DNA of 55,287 bases. Origin: Kitasatospora sp. GAS204B (GTDB taxonomy: Bacteria; Actinomycetota; Actinomycetes; Streptomycetales; Streptomycetaceae). The DNA is taken from positions 1-55,287 of the forward strand of contig NZ_JARZAG010000040.1 in the NCBI RefSeq assembly GCF_029892155.1, written 5' to 3'. Of the stretch, positions 25,284-31,847 are shown one piece after another. The notes below the pieces were generated by a model. The model was not told where the DNA came from. It saw only the letters and a program-made list of their open reading frames with translations, and searched no databases. Both the position numbers and the translations under genes were made by a program. Position 1 is the stretch's first letter, and each line of letters starts with the position of its first letter.

Positions 25284-25691
25284 GTGTTGGACGGGGTCAG
25301 CGCGTTCTGGCTGCTGCGCAGCGACAGTTCGGCAACGCAGGCGCGGGCGCGGCTCCTCGGGCTGCTGCGGCGGACCGAGGGCGGCGAGCGGTTCACCGAG
25401 GCGGGCGCGCTGATCGTGACGGAGTTGGTGTCGAACGCGGTCAAGCACGGGTCGCGGCGCGGGGAGCGGGTGTTCGTTCGGCTGGACGTGAACGCCGCGC
25501 GGCTGCGGATGGACGTCCATGACGCCAGCAGGGTGCGCCCTGTCGTGCGGGAGGTTGACGCGCTGGAGGAGCACGGGCGAGGACTGCGTGTGGTCGTGGC
25601 GCTGGCGCAAGAGTGGGGGTTCGGCTCCCGGCCGTACGGCTTCGGCAAGATCGTATGGGAGATCGTGGTGGCGGAACGGGGTGGCGGTTGA
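25284..25691 (+). CDS. RsbW-like ATP-binding protein (HATPase_c_2)
   Basis: This 135-residue GHKL-fold protein resembles anti-sigma-factor serine kinases. The N-box is LIVTELVSNAVKHG, the G1 region is VHDASRVRP, and the G2 region is EEHGRGLRVVVALAQEWG. Many such orphan ATPases in streptomycetes pair with XRE regulators and small DUF397 proteins; here the XRE partner is a remnant. The GTG at 25284 was chosen for AGGGAG at 25271-25276; the frame is open back to a GTG at 25221. Kinase activity or a sigma-factor partner is not shown. Confidence 0.75.
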   Translation: MLDGVSAFWLLRSDSSATQARARLLGLLRRTEGGERFTEAGALIVTELVSNAVKHGSRRGERVFVRLDVNAARLRMDVHDASRVRPVVREVDALEEHGRGLRVVVALAQEWGFGSRPYGFGKIVWEIVVAERGGG

Positions 25692-25747
25692 CGCGCGTCG
25701 GCCGGGGTTCATCAGAATCACCCGAAGCGCCCTGGAGAAGTGGCGTG

Positions 25748-26068
25748 GTGAGCGGCGAGACACGGTTCGCGGCGGCCTACGAGCCGGTGGCAGTGGAGCT
25801 GACCGGCATCACGGAGCCCGCGACGTTCGCGCGGGTGCCGGATGCGCTGGCCGCTGCCTGGGAGTCCGTGAAGGTGCTGCCACTGAGCAGATTCGAGCGC
25901 ATCTGGCTGGAGTGCATGTTGACGAGTCCCGACGCGGAACTTCTGGCGGTTGAGGGCTTCAAGCGTGATGGGGGTAGGGCGCTGCTGTTCAGGTTTGCGG
26001 GCTCCATGCACCAGGTGCGGATCCGCCCGGCGGACCTGGACGCGCGGACGGCCGCTCAGCTGGGCTGA
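25748..26068 (+). CDS. Hypothetical protein ending inside the right direct repeat
   Basis: This 106-residue protein is of unknown family. It has a mixed alpha/beta pattern (FAAAYEPVAVELTGITEPAT, FERIWLECMLTSPDAELLAV, LFRFAGSMHQVRIRPADLD) without a recognised motif or membrane segment. Start candidates are adjacent GTGs at 25745 and 25748, with GGAGAAG at 25733-25739. The last eight residues (RTAAQLG and before) and the stop are encoded by the right flanking repeat, so the C-terminus was created or preserved at the junction. Confidence 0.55.
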   Translation: MSGETRFAAAYEPVAVELTGITEPATFARVPDALAAAWESVKVLPLSRFERIWLECMLTSPDAELLAVEGFKRDGGRALLFRFAGSMHQVRIRPADLDARTAAQLG

Positions 26069-26159
26069 GCGGCCGCGTACCTTCGGGTCGTCAATCGTCA
26101 GATGATCAGGCTCAGTGGCAGGATCAGCGCGATCGCCACCACCGAGATGATCGTCTCCA
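26043..26159 (+). repeat. Right direct repeat with hairpin, overlapping the 3' end of gntP
   Basis: This 117-bp copy matches 23256-23360. It contains a terminator-like hairpin at 26049-26075 (12-bp arms starting CGGCCGCTCAGC, loop TGG) and the genuine end of gntP. The hairpin can stop both the 25748 gene and gntP. Confidence 0.88.
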
Positions 26160-27474
26160 TCACCGACCAGCTCTTCAGCGTCTGCCCCACGCTCATCCCG
26201 AAGTACTCCTTCACCAGCCAGAATCCCGCATCGTTCACGTGCGAGAAGAAGAGCGACCCCGCCCCCACCGCCAGCACCAGCAGCGCCGTGTGCGAGGTGC
26301 TCATCCCCGCCGCCAGCGGCGCGACGATGCCCGCTGCCGTGATGGTCGCCACCGTGGCCGAGCCGGTGGCGAGCCGGATCAGGACCGCGATCAGCCAGCC
26401 GAGCAGCAGCGCCGAGATGTGCAGCTTGCCCGCCCAGTGGCTGACGGCGTCGCCCACGCCCACGTCGACCAGGGTCTGCTTGAAGCCGCCGCCCGCGCCG
26501 ACGATGAAGACGATGCCGGCGATCGGGCCGAGCGAGGACGCGACGGTCTCGGAGATCCGCGCCTTGCTGAACCCGGCGGCCCGACCCAGCGTCAGCATCG
26601 CCAGCAGAACGGCCAGCAGCAGGGCGATCAGCGGGGAGCCGATGAAGTCGAGGATGCGCTGGGCGTGGTCCTTGGGGTTGTCGATCGCCACGTCCGCCAG
26701 TGCCTTGGCGAGCATCAGCACCACCGGCAGCAGGATGGTGGCGAGCACCGCGCCGAACGACGGGGCCGGGCCGGAGCGTTCGGGCTCGGCCGCGACGACC
26801 TGCGGCGCGGTCAGCGGGCCGACCCAGCGCTCGGCGACCCGGGCGAAGAGCGGGCCGGCGATGATCAGGGTGGGCACCGCGATCAGCAGGCCCAGCGCCA
26901 GCGTGACGCCGAGGTTCGCCTTCAGCGCGTCGACCGCGACCAGCGGGCCGGGGTGCGGCGGGATCAATCCGTGCAGGACCGAGAGACCGGCCAGCGCCGG
27001 TATGCCGACCCGGATCACGCTCATGTTGCCGCGCCGGGCGACCAGCAGCACGATCGGGATCAGCAGCACCACGCCGATCTCGAAGAAGAGCGGCAGCCCC
27101 AGCACCGCCGCGATCAGCGCCATCGCCCAGGGCAGCAGCCGCTTGCTGGAACGGGCCAGCACGGTGTCCGCGATGATGTTCGCGCCGCCCGAGTCGGCGA
27201 GCAGCTTGCCGAGCATCGCGCCCAGGCCGATCAGCAGGCCGACGCTGGTCACGGTGGCGCCGAAACCGGTGGCGAAACTGGTCGTCAGCTGGTCGAAGGG
27301 CGCGCCTGCGAGCGCCGCCAGCAGGCCGGAGCCGACGGTCAGCGCCAGGAACGGGTGCAGCTTCAGCTTGCTGATCGCCAGCACGATGACGCCGATGCTG
27401 AGCAGCGTGGCGAGCAGCAGCCGCCCGTCACTGTGGGCGTGCGGAAGGGCTGCGGCGAGGTGGTGGGGGTTCAA
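26098..27474 (-). CDS. gntP: Gluconate:H+ symporter
   Basis: This 458-residue permease of the GntP family imports gluconate with protons. About 12-14 hydrophobic helices are visible from ATLLSIGVIVLAISKLKLHP to the end. Family motifs include GFGATVTSVGLLIGLGAMLG, PPHPGPLVAVDAL, GAGGGFKQTLVDVGVGDAV and SHVNDAGFWLVKEYFGMS. The only usable start is a TTG at 27474 that overlaps the gntK stop, so the two genes are translationally coupled. The 3' end of this gene is duplicated at 23299-23360. Confidence 0.9.
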   Translation of the reverse strand: MNPHHLAAALPHAHSDGRLLLATLLSIGVIVLAISKLKLHPFLALTVGSGLLAALAGAPFDQLTTSFATGFGATVTSVGLLIGLGAMLGKLLADSGGANIIADTVLARSSKRLLPWAMALIAAVLGLPLFFEIGVVLLIPIVLLVARRGNMSVIRVGIPALAGLSVLHGLIPPHPGPLVAVDALKANLGVTLALGLLIAVPTLIIAGPLFARVAERWVGPLTAPQVVAAEPERSGPAPSFGAVLATILLPVVLMLAKALADVAIDNPKDHAQRILDFIGSPLIALLLAVLLAMLTLGRAAGFSKARISETVASSLGPIAGIVFIVGAGGGFKQTLVDVGVGDAVSHWAGKLHISALLLGWLIAVLIRLATGSATVATITAAGIVAPLAAGMSTSHTALLVLAVGAGSLFFSHVNDAGFWLVKEYFGMSVGQTLKSWSVMETIISVVAIALILPLSLII

Positions 27475-28040
27475 TCGAGGTCTCCATTGACGGGCCGCAG
27501 CAGCGTGACGGCCAGCTCGACGAGTTCGTGGGGGGTGCGCGAGCCGACTTCCAGGACCGCGCCGTGCTCGTCCGGCTGGAGCGGTTCGAGCAGCGCGTAC
27601 TGGGAGTCGAGCAGCGAGGACGGCATGAAGTGGCCGGTGCGCAGGGCGAGTCGGCCGGCGACCAGGCGTCGGCCGCCGTCCAGGTGCAGGAAGAAGGCGG
27701 CCGGGCAACCCGCCCGCAGGGTGTCGCGGTAGCGGCGCTTGAGGGCGGAGCAGGTGACCACTCCCCCGCTGCCGGCCTCGCCGCGTTCGTGCAGCCACGC
27801 GGCCAGGGCGCGCAGCCAGGGGGCGCGGTCGGCGTCGTCCAGCGGGATGCCGGCGGTCATCTTGGCGATGTTGGCGGCGGGGTGGAAGTCGTCTGCCTCC
27901 GCGTACGGGAGGCCCAGGCGGTCGGCGAGCAGCTGCGCGACCGTGGTCTTGCCGACGCCCGAGACGCCCATCACCACGATGAGCGGGCGGGGACGGCTCG
28001 ACTGGTTGCCGTCGCGGTGGTTCTCGTCGCTGAGAGCCAT
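27471..28040 (-). CDS. gntK: Gluconokinase
   Basis: This 189-residue P-loop kinase phosphorylates gluconate to 6-phosphogluconate for the pentose phosphate pathway. It shows the Walker A MGVSGVGKTT, the substrate motif ADDFHPAANIAKMTAG, SALKRRYRDTLRAG and the typical RTGHFMPSSLLDSQYALLEPL, here with all key positions. The ATG at 28040 has AGGAG nine nucleotides upstream; the frame is open further upstream but without conservation. It is transcribed first, overlapping gntP by the stop/start, and is divergent from the GntR regulator. Confidence 0.92.
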   Translation of the reverse strand: MALSDENHRDGNQSSRPRPLIVVMGVSGVGKTTVAQLLADRLGLPYAEADDFHPAANIAKMTAGIPLDDADRAPWLRALAAWLHERGEAGSGGVVTCSALKRRYRDTLRAGCPAAFFLHLDGGRRLVAGRLALRTGHFMPSSLLDSQYALLEPLQPDEHGAVLEVGSRTPHELVELAVTLLRPVNGDLD

Positions 28041-28107
28041 GGGTTCTGCTCCTGACACTTCGCTGCCGGCCGCGGCCACCGGCTGCGGTGACGCCACTAT
28101 CGCGCCA

Positions 28108-28150
28108 AAGGTATGACTTATTCAAGACGGCGACATCAAATCGTCATACT
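28108..28150. promoter_or_regulatory. Candidate operator for the gluconate GntR regulator
   Basis: Two inverted half-sites, AAGGTATGAC (28108-28117) and GTCATACTT (28143-28151), lie in an AT-richer patch between gntK and the regulator gene. Their orientation and location fit a FadR-type dimer controlling gntKP and probably itself. Confidence 0.5.
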
Positions 28151-28207
28151 TGTCGACTAGGACTTGGGGCAGTCAGAGGCCGGTGCCGGGTCATCTAGGC
28201 TGGACCG

Positions 28208-28903
28208 ATGGAGATCCAGGGGCTGCCCGGCAAACTGCTCGCCGAGTTGGGACCGGCCATCGCGTCGGGGGAACTCGCCGAGGGGGCGGTGCTGCGGATC
28301 GAGGAGTTGGAGACGCGCTTCGGGGTGTCCCGCACGGTGGTGCGGGAGGCGGTACGGATCCTGGAGTCGATGCGGCTGGTGGCGTCCAAGCGGCGGGTCG
28401 GGATCACCGTGCAGCCCCGCCGCGACTGGGACGTCTTCGATCCGCTGGTGATCCGCTGGCGGCTGGCCGGCGCCGACCGGCCGGCCCAGCTGCGCTCGCT
28501 CGGCTCGCTGCGGGTGGCCGTCGAGCCGGCGGCGGCGGCGCTCGCCGCGCAGTACGCGAGCCCGGACGATTGCCGTGAACTGAGCTCGCTGGCCGTGGAG
28601 TTGACCGTCACGGCGCGGGCCGCCGACCTCACCGCGTTCCTCCGGCACGACATCGCCTTCCACGCCACCGTGCTGCGCGCCTCCGGGAACGAGATGTTCG
28701 CGCACCTGGGCGACACGGTGGGCGCGGTGCTGACCGGGCGCACCGAGCACAAGCTGATGCCGCATCAGCCGCGCGCGTACGCGGTGCAGTTGCACCGGGA
28801 GGTGGCGGAGGCGATCTGCGCGGGGGCGCCGGAGCGGGCCGAGCAGGCGATGCGGACCATCGTGACGGGAGCCATGCAGGAGCTGGCCGCCGAGCTGGGG
28901 TAG
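28208..28903 (+). CDS. gntR: GntR/FadR-subfamily regulator of gluconate genes
   Basis: This 231-residue protein has an N-terminal winged helix (LRIEELETRFGVSRTVVREAVRILESM in parts: LETRFGVSRTVVREAVRIL) and a helical FCD ligand domain. The FCD metal-binding residues include Asp and His in FLRHDIAFHATVLRASGN. Divergent placement next to gntK-gntP indicates a repressor relieved by gluconate or 6-phosphogluconate. TAGGCT at 28196-28201 is six nucleotides before the ATG, suggesting a leaderless transcript. Confidence 0.86.
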   Translation: MEIQGLPGKLLAELGPAIASGELAEGAVLRIEELETRFGVSRTVVREAVRILESMRLVASKRRVGITVQPRRDWDVFDPLVIRWRLAGADRPAQLRSLGSLRVAVEPAAAALAAQYASPDDCRELSSLAVELTVTARAADLTAFLRHDIAFHATVLRASGNEMFAHLGDTVGAVLTGRTEHKLMPHQPRAYAVQLHREVAEAICAGAPERAEQAMRTIVTGAMQELAAELG

Positions 28904-29014
28904 CGCGTCGGGGGGCGGGACGCGGGCCCCGGCGTTTGCGCTCGGCGCGCGCGGGCAGGCAGTGGGCGGGGGCGTGAGGGTCCGCCCCGCTCAGTCCTGT
29001 GGGGGTTCGCGCCG

Positions 29015-29296
29015 ATGGCCGCTGCACGCAGACGGATGCCGGACGAGGTGCGCGCGGCCGCCGTACGCACCGTGGTCTTCCTAGCCTTCACGCTGGTCGG
29101 CCTGACGGTCGCCACGCTGGCCTCGTTCGCGCACGCGAAGAAGGCGCTGACGCTGATGATGCTGGTCAGCGGGATCGGGGTGTTCGGGATCGTCTGGTGC
29201 CTGCTGGAGATCGTGATCTCGCGTCAGATCGCCGCCCAGCGGCGGCGCGGCCCCGGCCGTGACCGGCCGCTGACGGGCAGCCGCCCGGCTCGCTGA
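29015..29296 (+). CDS. Small two-helix membrane protein
   Basis: This 93-residue protein has an Arg-rich N-terminus (ARRRMPDEVRAAAVR) and two membrane helices (TVVFLAFTLVGLTVATLASF; LTLMMLVSGIGVFGIVWCLL). A basic tail follows. The N-in topology follows from the charges. A G-run (GGGGG, 29001-29005) may act as a weak ribosome site. It follows the GntR gene by 111 bp with no clear promoter. The family and role are unknown to me. Confidence 0.6.
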   Translation: MAAARRRMPDEVRAAAVRTVVFLAFTLVGLTVATLASFAHAKKALTLMMLVSGIGVFGIVWCLLEIVISRQIAAQRRRGPGRDRPLTGSRPAR

Positions 29297-29357
29297 ATCG
29301 TCTGCGGGCCGGGCGGAGCGGGAGCCGGGCGGAACGGAAGCTCGGCGTGCCGACGGC

Positions 29358-30473
29358 TCAGCCGCGGTCGCCGATCGCCTTGGCGTACTGGCTCGGCCAG
29401 CGCCGCTCGGCCGACAGCTCGCGCGCGGCGTGCTGGGCGAAGTACGGGTTTCGCAGCAGCTCGCGCCCGAGCAGGACGGCGTCCGCGCGCCCCTCGGCGA
29501 CGATCTGCTCCGCCTGCGCGGGCTCGGTGATCAGGCCCACCGCGGCGACCGGCAGCCCGGTGGCCTCGCGGACCCGCTCGGCGAACGGCACCTGGAAGCC
29601 CGGGCCGGCCGGGATCCGGGCGTCGGGCACCAGACCGCCGGTGGAGACGTCCAGCAGGTCGATCCCGACGGCCTGCAGCTCCTTGGCGAGCCGGACGGTG
29701 TCCTCGCCGGTCCAGCCGGCGCGCTCGTCCTGCGGGTTCTCGGCCAGCCAGTCGGTGGCCGAGGTGCGGAAGAAGACCGGCAGCTCGGCGGGCCAGACGG
29801 CGCGTACGGCGGCGGCCACCTCCAGGGCGAAGCGGGTCCGGTTCGCGAACGAGCCGCCGTACGCGTCGGTGCGGTGGTTGGAGTTCGGGGAGAGGAAGGA
29901 GTGGATGAGGTAGCCGTGCGCACCGTGCAGCTCGACCACCTGGAAGCCGGCCGCCAGGGCCCGCTTCGCCGCTTCGGCGAAGGCCCGCACGGTCTCGCCG
30001 ATCTGCGCGACGGTGAGCGCGTCCGGGTCCGGGTGGTCGCCGAAGGGCTCGGCGGTCGGGCCGACGGTGCGCCAGCCGCCCTCCCCCTCGGGGATCGGCC
30101 GGCCGCCGACCCACGGCGAGTCCGTGGAGGCCTTGCGGCCCGCGTGCGCCAGCTGGATGCCGGCCACCGCGCCGTAGCTCTTGATCCCGGCGGCCACCCG
30201 GACCAGGCCCTGCTGCTGGCGCTCGTTCCACAGGCCGAGGTCGTTGGGGCTGATCCGCCCCTCGGGGGTGACGGCGGTCGCCTCGACCAGGATCAGACCC
30301 GTGCCGCCGGCCGCCCGGCTGGTCAGGTGGGTGAAGTGGAAGTCGGTGGCCACGCCGGTGTCCGGGCCTTCGCCGGCCGCCGAGTACATGCACATAGGAG
30401 CCATCCAGAGCCGGTTCGGGATGGTCAGTTCGCGCAGCGTGATGGGCTCGAACAAGGCAGACACGGCAGACAC
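29358..30473 (-). CDS. namA: Old Yellow Enzyme-type NADPH oxidoreductase (YqjM/NamA class)
   Basis: This 371-residue FMN enzyme reduces activated alkenes. It has LFEPITLRELTIPNRLWMAPMCMYSA in the order LFEPITLREL, then NRLWMAPMCMYSA. The Cys in APMCMYSA, together with HAGRKA and HGAHGYLIHSFLSPNSN, are hallmarks of the YqjM class. The catalytic pair and NRTRFALEV are present. The GTG at 30473 has GAGGAG six nucleotides upstream; the next codons repeat GTGTCTGCC twice. It is divergent from an ArsR-family gene, probably its regulator. Confidence 0.87.
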   Translation of the reverse strand: MSAVSALFEPITLRELTIPNRLWMAPMCMYSAAGEGPDTGVATDFHFTHLTSRAAGGTGLILVEATAVTPEGRISPNDLGLWNERQQQGLVRVAAGIKSYGAVAGIQLAHAGRKASTDSPWVGGRPIPEGEGGWRTVGPTAEPFGDHPDPDALTVAQIGETVRAFAEAAKRALAAGFQVVELHGAHGYLIHSFLSPNSNHRTDAYGGSFANRTRFALEVAAAVRAVWPAELPVFFRTSATDWLAENPQDERAGWTGEDTVRLAKELQAVGIDLLDVSTGGLVPDARIPAGPGFQVPFAERVREATGLPVAAVGLITEPAQAEQIVAEGRADAVLLGRELLRNPYFAQHAARELSAERRWPSQYAKAIGDRG

Positions 30474-30517
30474 GGCAGGCTCCTCGGAGCGCTAGGCGAT
30501 TGGTACGAGAAGCACCG

Positions 30518-30539
30518 TACTACGAAACTCATCGAAGTA
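30518..30539. promoter_or_regulatory. Candidate ArsR-type operator between the OYE and arsR genes
   Basis: An imperfect dyad, TAC-N2-CGA-N6-TCG-N2-GTA, spans 30518-30539, surrounded by several extra GTAC tetramers. It is 23-40 bp upstream of the putative -10 of the ArsR gene. Confidence 0.45.
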
Positions 30540-30573
30540 CGACTGTTGCCGTACCACGCCGTACACTGGGGCC

Positions 30574-31038
30574 GTGACCGAAGACACCAGCCTCCGCCTG
30601 CCCGAGCCGCCGGTCGACCAGATCCGCCTGGCGGCGGTGCTGCACGCCCTGGCGGATCCGCTGCGCCTGCGGATCGCGCGCGAGCTGGCGGCCGGTCATG
30701 CCGAGATGGCCTGCATCGCGTTCGGCCTGCCGGTCAGCAAGTCGACCAGCACGCACCACTTCCGGGTGCTGCGCGAGGCGGGCGTGATCCGTCAGCAGCG
30801 GCGCGGCACCGCGCGGATGAGCACGCTGCGCGAGGCGGACCTGGCGGCGCTCTTCCCGGGGCTGCTGGACCACCTGCTGGCCGCCGCCGAGGCCGAGGCG
30901 CTGCGGGACCCGACCACCACCGAACCGACCGCCACCGAACCGACGACCGCCGCGCCGGGAGACGCCGCGCCCGGCGACGCGACCACCGCCGCCGCGCCGT
31001 CGACTTTCGCGGCAGCCGCCACGCCCACGATGGAGTGA
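30574..31038 (+). CDS. ArsR-family regulator
   Basis: This 154-residue protein has a winged helix (LHALADPLRLRIARELA, VSKSTSTHHFRVLREAGVI) that includes the invariant SKSTxTHHF recognition helix. Metal-binding cysteines are not in the usual place; the only Cys is in MACIAFGL. A Thr/Ala/Pro-rich tail of about 50 residues (TTTEPTATEPTTAAPGD) follows residue 105. It is divergent from the OYE gene, as in many actinobacteria, and probably represses it. TACACT at 30562-30567 sits six nucleotides before the GTG: likely leaderless. Confidence 0.86.
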   Translation: MTEDTSLRLPEPPVDQIRLAAVLHALADPLRLRIARELAAGHAEMACIAFGLPVSKSTSTHHFRVLREAGVIRQQRRGTARMSTLREADLAALFPGLLDHLLAAAEAEALRDPTTTEPTATEPTTAAPGDAAPGDATTAAAPSTFAAAATPTME

Positions 31039-31080
31039 CGGCTTGGGCGTGCCGCGTGACCCGCTGGTACCCCTGTCGGC

Positions 31081-31476
31081 GTGATCTCCCTGCGCATCCG
31101 CGCGGCACTCGCCGCGCTCACCCTCGCCTTCCTCACCGTGCCCACGCCGGCCCAGGCCCAGCCCGCCGGCCCGGCCTCCTACCTCCGACTGACCATCAAG
31201 GACGACACCACCGGCGCGGCCCGGGCCGTCGACCTGCACTGCGACCCGGCCGGCGGCAGCCACCCGCAGCCACAGGACGCCTGCGCCGCGATCGAACCCA
31301 CCGGCGGCGACCTGGACCTGCTGAAAGGGCGGCCCGGCGTCCTCTGCAACGACCTCTACCAGCCGGTAACCGCCTTCGCCCAAGGCGCCTGGCAGGGGCG
31401 GCCGGTGGCCTGGCAGCACGCCTTCGCCAACCCGTGCGGGCTGCACACCAAGACGGATGCGGTCTTCCACTTCTGA
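31081..31476 (+). CDS. Subtilisin-inhibitor-like (SSI) secreted protein with atypical P1 residue
   Basis: This 131-residue precursor has a Sec signal peptide (residues 1-27, ending AQA-QP) and the SSI fold. Motifs are YLRLTIKDDT, GGDLDLLKGRPGVLC, AWQGRPVAWQHAFANPC and a final VFHF. Four cysteines (54, 68, 89, 119) match the two disulfides. In SSI the reactive loop is C-P-M-V-Y-D-P; here it is C89-N-D-L-Y-Q-P, putting Asp91 at P1 and Asn at P2. That is unlike the Met, Lys or Arg usual for subtilisin or trypsin inhibition. Its target may be a different protease or none. The GTG at 31081 lacks a clear ribosome site. Confidence 0.85.
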   Translation: MISLRIRAALAALTLAFLTVPTPAQAQPAGPASYLRLTIKDDTTGAARAVDLHCDPAGGSHPQPQDACAAIEPTGGDLDLLKGRPGVLCNDLYQPVTAFAQGAWQGRPVAWQHAFANPCGLHTKTDAVFHF

Positions 31477-31847
31477 CACCACCGGATGCCGCCAACCCGC
31501 CCCGCATGCGGCCCACGCCACAACGCAGGCGCCCGATCGGCCCACGCTCTGTTACCTGAGTCACATCGTCAGATTTCACCTGACGGACCGTCAATTCGAC
31601 TGACGGTCCGTCAGGACCCTTGGCAGGCCCCGAATAGAAAAGCTGATGATCAGTCAGTTTTCGTCCGAAACCGGCCAGTTGGCCGCCAGGCCACTTCTCG
31701 TTCACTCGTGGTTCAGCTCGACCTCGGACTACCATCGATCACGTTGTTGTGCTCCGGGTCGGGGCCGACCGCCCAAGGGCCGCGAATCGTCGCAGGTCAG
31801 GGACGGTGCGGTGGCGGCCCCGTGGGGGGACGAGGGACGAGGATCGC
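31477..31847 (+). promoter_or_regulatory. Upstream region of the pls gene with long inverted repeat
   Basis: This is 371 bp without a supported gene. At 31580-31614 is an inverted repeat with 14-bp arms (CTGACGGACCGTCA and its complement) separated by ATTCGAC. Each arm is itself nearly palindromic (TGACGGACCGTCA). A related element occurs at 41776-41802 in front of the globin gene. The stretch 31620-31680 is AT-richer (AATAGAAAAGCTGATGATCAG). A TACCAT at 31730-31735 may be a -10, but no -35 was convincing. The start codon of pls has GACGAGGA at 31836-31843. Confidence 0.55.
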
